This document shows, piece after piece, positions 51,482 to 59,578 of a stretch of DNA of 64,000 bases. The notes below the pieces were generated by a model. The model had not been told where the DNA came from, did no database searches, and saw only the letters and a list, made by a program, of their open reading frames with translations. The stretch is from JABDGR01 sp964561455. Lineage in GTDB: Bacteria; Verrucomicrobiota; Verrucomicrobiia; Opitutales; JABDGR01. How positions within the stretch are numbered: the first letter of the stretch is position 1; the number at the start of each line of letters is the position of its first letter. The stretch spans positions 1 to 64,000 of the forward strand of contig CAZLPS010000012.1 of NCBI GenBank assembly GCA_964561455.1, in the 5' to 3' direction. A program made the position numbers and the translations under genes.

Positions 51482-52768
51482 ATGTCTGCGTCCGCCAAAA
51501 TCTTCGAACTCTTCGCCGTCTTCGTCAAGCTCGGTTGCCTGTGCTTCGGCGGCCCCGTGGCGCACCTCGGTTATTTCCACGACGAATTTGTCCGTAAAAG
51601 AAAGTGGCTCGATGAGGCCCATTTCACCGACCTCGTCGCGCTGTGCAATTTTCTTCCCGGCCCCGCCAGTAGCCAGACCGTTTTTGCCCTCGGGATGGAA
51701 CGCGCGGGCCTCGCGGGTGCGCTCGCGGCGTCCGTCGCATTCTTGCTGCCCTCGGCGATTATCATGATCCTGCTCGGCTACGGTCTGGCCGCCCTTGGCA
51801 ATCCCCAAACCGCCGGCTGGCTCCATGGCCTCAAAATCGCGGCCGCTGCCGTGGTCGCCCAAGCCGTCTGGACCATGGCCAGAAGATTGTGCCCGGATTT
51901 TCCCCGTGCCCTGCTCGCCCTCGCCAGCGCCGCTTTCATCGTTTTCCGCCCCGGCGCCTATGCCCAACTTGGCGTCATCGTGGCGGGCCTCGCGATCGGC
52001 TTCGGTTTACAGTTTACGGTTTACGGTTCACGGTTAGCCAAAGGCGCACGCGTACAAAGTAATGGATTGGAAGTTGGTTCCGCGCCGGATAATCCCAACA
52101 TTGAAAAATTGAACGGCGCGCACGGGATACAACCGAAAACCGTGAACAGTAAACTGAAAACCTCCCATAAGTACGCCCTCGCCGCGCTCCTCCTCTACGC
52201 CGTCCTCCTCTTCCTGCTCCCGCTCCTGGCCACGCCCTCCGCGCCCCGCCATGAACGCGTCTTCGCCAGTTTCTACCGTGCCGGCGCCCTCGTCTACGGC
52301 GGCGGCCATGTCGTGCTCCCGCTGCTCCGCGCCGAGGTCGTCCCGCCCGGCTGGATTGGCGACGGCGCTTTTCTCGCGGGTTACGGCGCGGCCCAGGCCC
52401 TCCCCGGTCCGCTCTTTTCCTTCGCCGCCTATTTGGGCACCGTCATTTTTGCCGGCCCGCACGCCTGGCTGGGAGGATTAATGTGCCTCTTCGCGATCTA
52501 TCTGCCCGCGTGGCTCGTCGTCGGCGGTGCGCTCCCCTTCTGGCACACCCTGCGCACCCAAGCCTGGGCCCAAGCTGCTTTACGCGGAGCCAACGCCGCC
52601 GTCGTCGGCATTCTGGCCGCCGCACTCCTCAACCCCATCGGGGTCGAAGCCATTGGCAGCGCCTGCGATCTCGCCGCCGCCCTGGTCGCTCTGCTCCTCC
52701 TTGAAAAATGGCGCGTGCCGCCCTGGGCCGTCGTTCTCTTGGCCGCCGCCTTGGGAAGTTTAATTTAG
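51482..52768 (+). CDS. chrA: chromate transporter family protein
   Basis: A 428-residue membrane protein made of two CHR domains. The N-terminal half has FVKLGCLCFGGPVAHLGYF and NFLPGPASSQTVF. The C-terminal half has FYRAGALVYGGGHVVLPLL and GAAQALPGPLFSFAAYLG. These pairs are the conserved CHR motifs. The family exports chromate by proton or sulfate exchange. Residues about 175-227, between the halves, are encoded by an inserted inverted-repeat element (52004-52162) and are hydrophilic, so they form an extra loop rather than a helix. ATG 51482 is chosen as the closest start to the first motif; ATG 51452 is also possible. Confidence 0.88.
   Translation: MSASAKIFELFAVFVKLGCLCFGGPVAHLGYFHDEFVRKRKWLDEAHFTDLVALCNFLPGPASSQTVFALGMERAGLAGALAASVAFLLPSAIIMILLGYGLAALGNPQTAGWLHGLKIAAAAVVAQAVWTMARRLCPDFPRALLALASAAFIVFRPGAYAQLGVIVAGLAIGFGLQFTVYGSRLAKGARVQSNGLEVGSAPDNPNIEKLNGAHGIQPKTVNSKLKTSHKYALAALLLYAVLLFLLPLLATPSAPRHERVFASFYRAGALVYGGGHVVLPLLRAEVVPPGWIGDGAFLAGYGAAQALPGPLFSFAAYLGTVIFAGPHAWLGGLMCLFAIYLPAWLVVGGALPFWHTLRTQAWAQAALRGANAAVVGILAAALLNPIGVEAIGSACDLAAALVALLLLEKWRVPPWAVVLLAAALGSLI
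52004..52162. repeat. in-frame inverted-repeat element with GTTTACG arms inside chrA
   Basis: The left arm 52004-52037 is GGTTTACAGTTTACGG then TTTACGGTTCACGGTT. The right arm 52131-52162 is its inverse (AACCGAAAACCGTGAACAGT, then AAACTGAAAACC). The 159-bp element equals 53 codons and keeps the frame open. The arms belong to the heptamer family found in intergenic DNA at 8083, 39231 and 54221. Confidence 0.8.
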
Positions 52769-52945
52769 AGTTACCGGCGCCGAAGTATGAGCCGATCGCC
52801 CGCACGCTGCTTTGCCATCCCCACGCTCTTATGGCCTGCGAACCAAGAACTAAGCACTGGAACAGCTAGGCCCTAAAACACTTTTTCAAGGCATTGCCTC
52901 CCCGGCCCAACATCTGCTAGCCTGACCTCCCTCCCGCCGCCACTC

Positions 52946-54211
52946 ATGCCTGCCTCTTCGCCCACTTCGTTTCCTCCCACCGAGCTTGCGCGTTACTCCC
53001 GCCAGCTCGCCTTGCCGGGCGTCGGCCTTGATGGCCAGGAGAAATTGCGCCGCGCCCGCGTCCTAATAATTGGCCTCGGCGGCCTTGGCAGCCCCGCCGC
53101 CCTCTATCTCGCCGCCGCCGGCGTCGGCACCCTCGGCCTCGCCGAAAGAGATCTCATCGAAATTCATAATCTCCACCGTCAAATCCTGCACGCCACCCCA
53201 TGGGTTGGCATCTCTAAACTGGCCAGCGCGATTGACCGGCTCAACAACCTCAACCCTGCCGTCACCTTGCGCGAGCATCCCGTCGGCCTCAACCCCGCCA
53301 ACGCCCTCGAGTTGTTTGCCGGCTATGATCTCATCCTCGACGGTACCGACAATTTTCCCGCCCGCTACCTTGCCAGCGACACCGCCGCCCGCCTCGGCCG
53401 ACCCGTCGTTCACGGCAGTATTTTTCAATTTGAAGGCCAGGTCACTGTGCTCGACCCCGCGCGCAACGCCCCCTGTTACCGTTGCCTGTTCCCGCAAATG
53501 CCCGAGCCCGGCGCCGTCCCCAATTGTGCGGAAGCCGGTGTCTTTGGCGCGCTCTGCGGCGTCATCGGCAGCACGATGGCGCTCGAGGCGCTGAAAATCA
53601 TTCTCGGCCTCGGCGACCCCTTGCGCGGCCACCTGCTCGTCTTCGATTCCCTCGGCGCCAATATCCGCAAAGTGAAAATCAAGCGCGACCCCAACTGCCC
53701 CTGTTGCGGCGCCAAACCCGACCCCCGCATCACCGCCCTCGACCCCGCGCTCTATCTCGGTGGCGCCTGCGAAGTCGCCGAAACCCCGCACCGCCGCGCC
53801 TCCAACACCAACGAACGCTTCCTCCGCGAATTGCGCGACCTCCGCGGAGGCGCCAACGCCGCCCCCATCGCCAGCCCCGACTCCGACAACCCGCCCCTCG
53901 AGGTGGACGTGCATCAGGCCAAGGCTTGGTTTGACTCGAAGGCGGCCCCCGTTGTCCTCGATGTGCGTGAGCCCTATGAAGTCGCGCTCTGCTCCCTCCC
54001 CAATAGCCTGGCCATCCCCCTGGCCCAAGTCCCCGAACGCCTCGATGCCCTCCCGCGCGACCGGCCGATCCTTACCCTTTGCCACCACGGCAGCCGCAGT
54101 TTACAGGCCGCCCGTTTCCTCCGCGCCAAAGGCTTCGTCCGCTCCGCCAGCCTTCGTGGCGGCATCAATGATTGGGCCGAAACCTTCGATCCGAAAATGC
54201 CGAAATATTAA
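52946..54211 (+). CDS. moeB: MoeB/ThiF-type adenylyltransferase with rhodanese domain
   Basis: A 421-residue protein. The E1-like domain (1-260) has the ATP-binding VLIIGLGGLGSPAALYLAAA, the Arg-containing LHRQILH, DGTDNF, two zinc-binding pairs (CYRC and CPCC) and the conserved CAEAGVFGALCG. The C-terminal rhodanese domain (about 310-417) has VLDVREPYE and the active loop CHHGSR with persulfide-forming Cys. The fusion activates and thiolates the C-terminus of a ubiquitin-like sulfur carrier for molybdopterin, thiamine or related cofactors. Which carrier it serves is unknown because none is adjacent. Confidence 0.9.
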   Translation: MPASSPTSFPPTELARYSRQLALPGVGLDGQEKLRRARVLIIGLGGLGSPAALYLAAAGVGTLGLAERDLIEIHNLHRQILHATPWVGISKLASAIDRLNNLNPAVTLREHPVGLNPANALELFAGYDLILDGTDNFPARYLASDTAARLGRPVVHGSIFQFEGQVTVLDPARNAPCYRCLFPQMPEPGAVPNCAEAGVFGALCGVIGSTMALEALKIILGLGDPLRGHLLVFDSLGANIRKVKIKRDPNCPCCGAKPDPRITALDPALYLGGACEVAETPHRRASNTNERFLRELRDLRGGANAAPIASPDSDNPPLEVDVHQAKAWFDSKAAPVVLDVREPYEVALCSLPNSLAIPLAQVPERLDALPRDRPILTLCHHGSRSLQAARFLRAKGFVRSASLRGGINDWAETFDPKMPKY

Positions 54212-54220
54212 TCGGGAAAA

Positions 54221-54246
54221 GTTTACGGTTTACAGTTTACGGTTGG
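54221..54246. repeat. GTTTACG heptamer repeat
   Basis: GTTTACGGTTTACAGTTTAC then GGTT, about four units, directly after moeB. Confidence 0.85.
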
Positions 54247-54333
54247 CTCAACCCAGCCCGAAAAACTCGCTACCCAAACCTAAAAACCCGAACGTCGAAG
54301 GTCGGAGTCGTAAACCCAAAACTCGAAACTTAA

Positions 54334-55227
54334 CTAAGCACTCAACGCCAACGGACTCGGCGTCTTTCCAATCTTCTTTGCGTGGCCGTTCGCGAAGAAT
54401 TTCAAAAACGCCGTCACCGTGTCCTTCATTTGTTTGCGCGGCACGATGTAATCCACCAGCCCGTGTTCGAGCAAAAACTCCGCCGTTTGAAATCCTTCCG
54501 GCAATTCCTGTTGCGTGGTCTCTTCAATGACGCGTGGGCCCGCAAATCCGATGCGCGCGCCGGGCTCCGCAAAAATCACGTCGCCGAGTGACGCAAAACT
54601 CGCCATCACGCCCGCCATCGTCGGATCCGTCAAGATCGAGAAATACGGCAGATGGGCCTCCGCCAGCCGCGCCAGCGCCGCGCTCGTCTTCGCCATCTGC
54701 ATCAAACTGTGGATGCCTTCATACATGCGCGCTCCGCCCGACGCCGACACAATAATCACCGGCAGGCGCCGCTCTGTCGCGCGCTCAATCGCCCGCGTGA
54801 TCTTTTCTCCCACCACGGCGCCCATGCTTGCGCCCAGAAATCGAAAATCCATCACCGCCAGACTCACCGGCAGTTCGTTGATGCTCCCCGTCCCCGTTAT
54901 CACCGCGTCCGTCAACCCCGTGCGCTTCCGGTGTTGCGCCAGCTTGTCGCTGTACGACGATTCGCCCGTAAAATCCAGCGGATCCGACGCGCGCAGCCCC
55001 GTGTCATATTCCTTCCATGTTCCCTCGTCCACCAACAGCGCCACCCGCCGGTGGCAATCCAGCGGGAAATGGTAGCCGCTCTGCGGTACCACATTCCAAT
55101 TTGCCTCAAGGTCCTTCTTGTAGACAATCTCGCCACTGATCGGACATTTTTCCCACAATCCTTTGGGAATGTCCTTCTTTTTGACCGTAACGGTCGAATA
55201 CTTGGGCTTCGTAAATAGCGCGGCCAT
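54334..55227 (-). CDS. accD: acetyl-CoA carboxylase carboxyltransferase beta subunit
   Basis: A 297-residue subunit from ATG 55227 (MAALFTKPKYSTV). The crotonase-fold core is well conserved: FRFLGASMGAVVGE-like (DFRFLGASMGAVVG), VSASGGARMYEGIHSLMQMA, LTDPTMAGVMASFASLGD and EPGARIGFAGPRVIE. It transfers the carboxyl group from biotin to acetyl-CoA together with AccA. The N-terminal zinc ribbon is degenerate: of the four expected cysteines only C28 remains, with S31, V47 and S50 at the other positions. accA is not adjacent. Confidence 0.93.
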   Translation of the reverse strand: MAALFTKPKYSTVTVKKKDIPKGLWEKCPISGEIVYKKDLEANWNVVPQSGYHFPLDCHRRVALLVDEGTWKEYDTGLRASDPLDFTGESSYSDKLAQHRKRTGLTDAVITGTGSINELPVSLAVMDFRFLGASMGAVVGEKITRAIERATERRLPVIIVSASGGARMYEGIHSLMQMAKTSAALARLAEAHLPYFSILTDPTMAGVMASFASLGDVIFAEPGARIGFAGPRVIEETTQQELPEGFQTAEFLLEHGLVDYIVPRKQMKDTVTAFLKFFANGHAKKIGKTPSPLALSA

Positions 55228-55455
55228 GCAGATTAAAATGAGGGTGGTGTTGCAAGGGACGCGCCAGAGGTGGTTTGCGTTCAAAATCTCTCCGTTAAAA
55301 ACGCGTTCGGCAACCCTGTCCGGGTGTTTAGTGCTTGGATATGAATAATTTATGGAGATGCACTGCCCGGTGCAAGGGACGAGACTAGCTCCCAAAAATT
55401 TAGAATGGTTTTTATAGGATGTATCCGCAGTCTCTTGCTCCCTGTTCGACGCTTA

Positions 55456-56199
55456 TCAGCCATGGGCCAGCGTCGCAATATCCACCTGCGTTGCACCGGC
55501 TTTACGCAAAACTTTCGCGCAGGCGTTGAGCGTCGCCCCGGTCGTGAATACGTCGTCAACCAGAATGTAACGTTGCGGTGACTTTACCACTGCGCCCCGC
55601 CGCAAGGCAAAGGCATTTTTCATGTTTTTTTCGCGCCCCATTCGGTCCAGCCGCGTTTGGGTGGGCGTGTCGCGCACCCGCACCAGCAGCTCCTCAATCC
55701 CCGCCGCGCCCCCTTCTGCCTGCAAGGCTTCCGCCACCCACCGCGCCTGGTTAAACCCGCGCCAGCGATGGCGCCGCGGATGCAGCGGCACCGGCACCAA
55801 CACCGCTCCGCCCGCAAAACTCTGCAACGGCGTCATCCGCCGCACCAGCCCCCGCAAGTCCCCGCGCAAATGCCCGCCCGCATGATATTTAATTTCATGC
55901 ACAAACGCCCGCGCTGCCCCCTTCGACAACATCCCCGTGCGACCCTCCCCAAATTCCGGCGCCAACTCTTCGCACTTCGGACACCGCCGCGAGCCCTCCA
56001 CCGCGCCAAAAAACGGCCAGCCGCAGGTTGAACAATGCGGCGCCCGTGAAAAGAAAATTCCACCCAGACAGGCCTCACACACATGTTGCATCGGCCCCGC
56101 CGGCACCGCCGCCCCACACCCCACGCACCACCGCGGAAACACCACGTCGAGTACGGCGCTTCCCGCGGATTTCAGTCGCTCATGGCTAACCAATGGCAT
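55456..56199 (-). CDS. comF: ComF-family phosphoribosyltransferase-like protein
   Basis: A 247-residue protein with N-terminal zinc-finger-like cysteines (CVGCG, CEACL, CSTCG, CPKCE) and a C-terminal phosphoribosyltransferase fold with the PRPP loop YILVDDVFTTGATLNACA. ComF proteins act in DNA uptake during natural transformation, and many bacteria carry a lone comF as here. It lies downstream of the CPBP gene on the same strand. Confidence 0.9.
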   Translation of the reverse strand: MPLVSHERLKSAGSAVLDVVFPRWCVGCGAAVPAGPMQHVCEACLGGIFFSRAPHCSTCGWPFFGAVEGSRRCPKCEELAPEFGEGRTGMLSKGAARAFVHEIKYHAGGHLRGDLRGLVRRMTPLQSFAGGAVLVPVPLHPRRHRWRGFNQARWVAEALQAEGGAAGIEELLVRVRDTPTQTRLDRMGREKNMKNAFALRRGAVVKSPQRYILVDDVFTTGATLNACAKVLRKAGATQVDIATLAHG

Positions 56200-56210
56200 G
56201 GCGTGGCAGA

Positions 56211-56423
56211 ATTAAACACTCAACTTTTAACGTTTAACACTTAACGCTCAAGTCCAGAAAACGCCCACCCAAAAAATTCCGCCCGTCCGCCAGTTCTGAA
56301 AAGACCGAAAAGTCCGACCGGTCCGACCACCCGCCTGGACTTAAACGTTAAGCGTTAAGCATTAGGCGTTAAACGTTCAGTATTAGGTGTTCAGCGTTCG
56401 ATGTTCAGTGTTCGATGTTCGAC
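56211..56423. repeat. large TTAAACG heptamer array in inverted arrangement
   Basis: The left array 56211-56252 (TTTTAACGTTTAACACTTAA) faces a right array 56339-56423 (TTAAACGTTAAGCGTTAAGC, then degenerate GTTCAGTATTAGG words). CAAGTCCAG (about 56250) and CTGGACTTAA (about 56334) close the inverted pair. Between them are CCGACCGGTCCGACC words of the nonamer family. It fills the gap between the CPBP and comF genes. Confidence 0.8.
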
Positions 56424-56426
56424 GCC

Positions 56427-57395
56427 TTACTTCTTAATTCTTAATTCATAATTCTTAATTCTCATCACTCCCGCCAAAATCACCCCTAAAACCACCGCCG
56501 CCTGCCACCCCTCCGTCAATCCCTGCCCCCGGAAGAAAAACAGCGCCGACACCAATCCCGTATGCAGGCCGATCGCCGGCAGTAGCGAGCCCGTGCGCAA
56601 AGTCAGCACCCCCAGCACCATCCCCAGCAGCCACAGAACTAAAAACTGCACCGCGTCAAAATTCTCGCTGATCCCGCAGGTCGTCCAGAACGCCACAAAC
56701 CATCCCGTGTCCCAATGCACTCCAGGCGCCACATGCGCCCAGACCGCCGTTGGCACCTTGAAATGCGTGTAGGCAAAAAATGCCGCCATCACCGCCAGCG
56801 CCACCCAAGGCCGCCGCGTCGCCGTGTAGAATATCCGCAAGATCATCCCACGGAAAACCGTCTCCTCCACGATTCCAATAATCAGGCCGCCCAAAATGGC
56901 GTTCAGGGAAACTTTGAGGATCGCCGTGAAATTGTCGGAGGCGAAAATCTCATCATAACCCACCACGTCGGCGCGCTTCCACATCGCCAGGCCTAAAATC
57001 AGGAACACCCCGGTAAACAGGGCCAAGGCGCCTCGGAAGAAATTCCGGTTGTCCGGGGCCAACCCGATGGCCCGCCACGACCACAAATGGCACTTCGACA
57101 TCAACCACGGCAGCCCCAGCACAATCGTCGCCATCCGCAGCCGGTCGAAATAAACATCCACCCCCTTGTCGAGCAACCACTGCGCATTTGCCGACCCCGT
57201 GCGATCATGCCACAGCTGGACCAGCCAGTACGCCGGCGGCGTCAGCACCGCGGCAATCCCCAGCGACCCAAAAAACACCGCCCCCAGCAAGCCCACCCCC
57301 CGCCACGAGGTTTCGTCCACGCCCAGGCCAAAGAGAACAAAGCGGGAGTCGCGTTGGTGAAAAAAAGATTTAAACACGGAGGACACGGAGGGCAC
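56427..57395 (-). CDS. CPBP-family intramembrane metalloprotease
   Basis: A protein of up to 322 residues with about eight hydrophobic segments. It carries the Abi/CPBP motifs: EETVFRG (EExxxR), FAYTHF with the second-motif His, and a later conserved region GMVLGVLTLRTGSLLPAIGL. These proteins cleave or process substrates in the membrane. The start is unclear: the GTG at 57395 and two further GTGs lie inside a CACGGAGGA tandem repeat, so the first 8 residues are repeat-encoded. Confidence 0.85.
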   Translation of the reverse strand: MPSVSSVFKSFFHQRDSRFVLFGLGVDETSWRGVGLLGAVFFGSLGIAAVLTPPAYWLVQLWHDRTGSANAQWLLDKGVDVYFDRLRMATIVLGLPWLMSKCHLWSWRAIGLAPDNRNFFRGALALFTGVFLILGLAMWKRADVVGYDEIFASDNFTAILKVSLNAILGGLIIGIVEETVFRGMILRIFYTATRRPWVALAVMAAFFAYTHFKVPTAVWAHVAPGVHWDTGWFVAFWTTCGISENFDAVQFLVLWLLGMVLGVLTLRTGSLLPAIGLHTGLVSALFFFRGQGLTEGWQAAVVLGVILAGVMRIKNYELRIKK

Positions 57396-57473
57396 GGAGG
57401 AGTGTAGGCCACCCGGTGGAAAATGAAAGAGGGAAAAATCCCCTCCGTGTTCTCCGTGTCCTCCGTGTTTAAA
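57369..57473. repeat. inverted repeat of CACGGAGGA nonamers
   Basis: The arms 57369-57400 and 57442-57473 are 32 bp each with two mismatches (AAACACGGAGGACACGGAGG against its complement), separated by 41 bp. The element spans the gap between the STAS gene and the CPBP gene and includes the CPBP start region. Confidence 0.85.
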
Positions 57474-57495
57474 AATGTCGGCTTAAAAACATCAC

Positions 57496-57840
57496 CTACT
57501 TCACCCCCGCCGCCGCCATCGCCTTCGCCAAATCCGTCTCGATTGGCATAATCGCGTCAATCTTCCCCAACTGCAGCACCTGCAGCACCGGCGCACTCGG
57601 ATTCAGCAACACCATCTTCGCCCCTTTGCCCGACAAGGCCCGCGCCGACAGCAAAAGGATGCGCAATCCCAGCGACGCCAAATACGTCGTCTCCGACAAA
57701 TCCACCACCGCCGGCTTGCCGCGCGAGGCCACCGCCGCCGTGAATTTCATTTCAATCTGCTGGACGCCCGCAAGATCAAGTTTGCCGACGAGCGCGACGT
57801 GGGTGACCTGATCGTCCGACCGGATGGTTTTCAGCTCCAT
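57496..57840 (-). CDS. STAS-domain anti-sigma-factor antagonist
   Basis: A 114-residue single STAS domain (VALVGKLDLAGVQQIEMKF, PAVVDLSETTYLASLGLRIL, ALSGKGAKMVLLNPS). In the SpoIIAA/RsbV family the loop at ASLG normally reads DSSG, with the second position phosphorylated. Here the Ser is kept but its neighbours differ. It would bind an anti-sigma kinase in its unphosphorylated form. No kinase or phosphatase partner lies nearby. Confidence 0.82.
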   Translation of the reverse strand: MELKTIRSDDQVTHVALVGKLDLAGVQQIEMKFTAAVASRGKPAVVDLSETTYLASLGLRILLLSARALSGKGAKMVLLNPSAPVLQVLQLGKIDAIMPIETDLAKAMAAAGVK

Positions 57841-57924
57841 GGGGAAAATGTGGTGAGGAGGTTACGAATTTGCAAATTCAATCAGGTCCGCCGCCCATTC
57901 CAATCCTGAAATGTAACGTGGCCG

Positions 57925-59433
57925 TCACAAAAGCGGCCCCAACAAATGCGCAAAATCTTCCATGACCCGCCGGTTCGCCCCCGCTCCGGCGTGCCCGGAA
58001 TCCAGGTAGGTCACGCAGTCCCGGCGCAGTTTATCGGTCCACGCCGTCAAATCCCCAATGGCCTTCGGCGAGGTCAAAAACACGCCCACCTCAAAATTCA
58101 CAAACAGGCTCCGGAAATCCATGTTGGCCGAACCCATCAGCGCCACCTCGTTATCCATCAGCACCAGCTTCGCGTGCATCATCTTCGGGCGGTACAGCAA
58201 CACCTCCACCCCGGCGGCATGCAACTGCCGCAAATAGTAATGGCGCGCGAAATCCGCCAGGATATGGTTCGAGTTTTCAGGCAAAATTATCCGCACTTTG
58301 CGCCCAAGGTGCCCCTGCACAATCAACGACCGGAACAACACTTCGTCGGGCACGAAATAGGGGGTCACGATGGTCAGCTCGCGGCGGCACTGCTGGACCA
58401 GGATCAACAACCGCTCCCACAACGGGTCCCCCTCGGCGTCCGGCCCGCACGTCACCACCTCCACCTCCTCGCCCCCGTCCTTCTGCGCTGGCGGGTCGTA
58501 GGCGAGCAATTCGGCAAACTGCTGCGGCGAATCTCCTGACGCAAAACACCAGTCGCCGACAAAACTCTCGTTGAACGCCGCCGCCGCCGGCCCCGTCACC
58601 AGCGCGCCGAAATCCAGAAACAGCCCCGGCCCATCCCGCGCATCAATAAACCGCCGGTCTATGTTCTGCCCGCCCACCAGCACCCGGTCCCGGTCGAAAA
58701 TCGCAAACTTGCGGTGGTTCCGCAGATTCGCCGACCACTTCGTTTGCAACGGCACCACCGGCAAAAATCGCGCCACCCGCCCGCCCGCACTGCGCAACGG
58801 TTGGACAAAGCGGCCCGTCGCGCCGAGGCACCCCAGGGCATCCAGCAGCAATTTCACCTCGACCCCCGCGCGCGCCTTTTCCACCAAGTCCGCGATGATT
58901 TGCCGCGCCGGCTCATCCCGCCCCAGGATGAACGTTTGGAGATGAATGGATTTCTTTGCCGCCGCAATTTCCGCCCGCAGCGCGTTGTAACCCTCGACTC
59001 CGTCCCCGAACAGTTGAAAAGTGTTTTGCCCAAACTTTTTTCGCGCCGACTTGGGCGCCATGGCGCCCGCCGACAGCGCCCCCGCGGTCGGCGTCCCACC
59101 CGCCAATTTCGCCGCATAGGCATTCAGGGTGAGTTTGGCCTTCATCAACCGCCGAATCTTCCGCCCGCCAAAAACAAAATACAGCGGCACCCCCAGCCAC
59201 GGAATGAAGAAAATCACCAAACCCCAGGCGTAGATGTTGCTCGGGTTCCGCTTCTCAATCATCAGCCGCCCCACCACCAGCAACGCCAGCACAAACCCAA
59301 TGAAAATTCGCAAATGCTGCCCCAGCAAGTCATTCGCAATCCCCCACGCATCCTCCGCCCAATGCACCGGCTCGAGCAAAATGCGCACGTGCCCACCGGC
59401 AGTCGTCGCGGCATCGGCAATTTCAACAAGCAT
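57925..59433 (-). CDS. cls: cardiolipin synthase (phospholipase D family)
   Basis: A 502-residue protein from ATG 59433. Two N-terminal membrane segments (IFIGFVLALLVVGRLMI, WGLVIFFIPWLGVPLYFVF) precede two PLD catalytic motifs, HRKFAIFDRDRVLVGGQNID and HAKLVLMDNEVALMGSANMD (H-x-K-x4-D each). It condenses two phosphatidylglycerol molecules into cardiolipin. The open frame continues to 59808 but that part reads through repeat DNA and the next gene's opposite strand. Confidence 0.92.
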   Translation of the reverse strand: MLVEIADAATTAGGHVRILLEPVHWAEDAWGIANDLLGQHLRIFIGFVLALLVVGRLMIEKRNPSNIYAWGLVIFFIPWLGVPLYFVFGGRKIRRLMKAKLTLNAYAAKLAGGTPTAGALSAGAMAPKSARKKFGQNTFQLFGDGVEGYNALRAEIAAAKKSIHLQTFILGRDEPARQIIADLVEKARAGVEVKLLLDALGCLGATGRFVQPLRSAGGRVARFLPVVPLQTKWSANLRNHRKFAIFDRDRVLVGGQNIDRRFIDARDGPGLFLDFGALVTGPAAAAFNESFVGDWCFASGDSPQQFAELLAYDPPAQKDGGEEVEVVTCGPDAEGDPLWERLLILVQQCRRELTIVTPYFVPDEVLFRSLIVQGHLGRKVRIILPENSNHILADFARHYYLRQLHAAGVEVLLYRPKMMHAKLVLMDNEVALMGSANMDFRSLFVNFEVGVFLTSPKAIGDLTAWTDKLRRDCVTYLDSGHAGAGANRRVMEDFAHLLGPLL

Positions 59434-59439
59434 GCGGTG

Positions 59440-59476
59440 AATTAAGAAGGAAAAATGAAGAATTAAGAAGGAAAAA
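59440..59476. repeat. GAATTAAGAAGGAAAA tandem repeat
   Basis: GAATTAAGAAGGAAAAATGA followed by AGAATTAAGAAGGAAAAA. Related AATTCTTAATTC words lie at 45325-45350, 51378-51404 and 56425-56460. Confidence 0.75.
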
Positions 59477-59578
59477 CGGTTGCTGAACCAATATTGGTGA
59501 TGATTGGCAACGGCGTTGGACGGCCCACTCCGTGATATTTTCATTTGCCTGTCCCCCCGCTTAAAGCAACATTTCGTC

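Noticed and set aside
4733..54246. Telomere or chromosome-end interpretation of GTTTACG heptamers
   Set aside because: The arrays are short, degenerate, in both orientations and interspersed with ordinary genes, so they are dispersed repeats and not chromosome ends.
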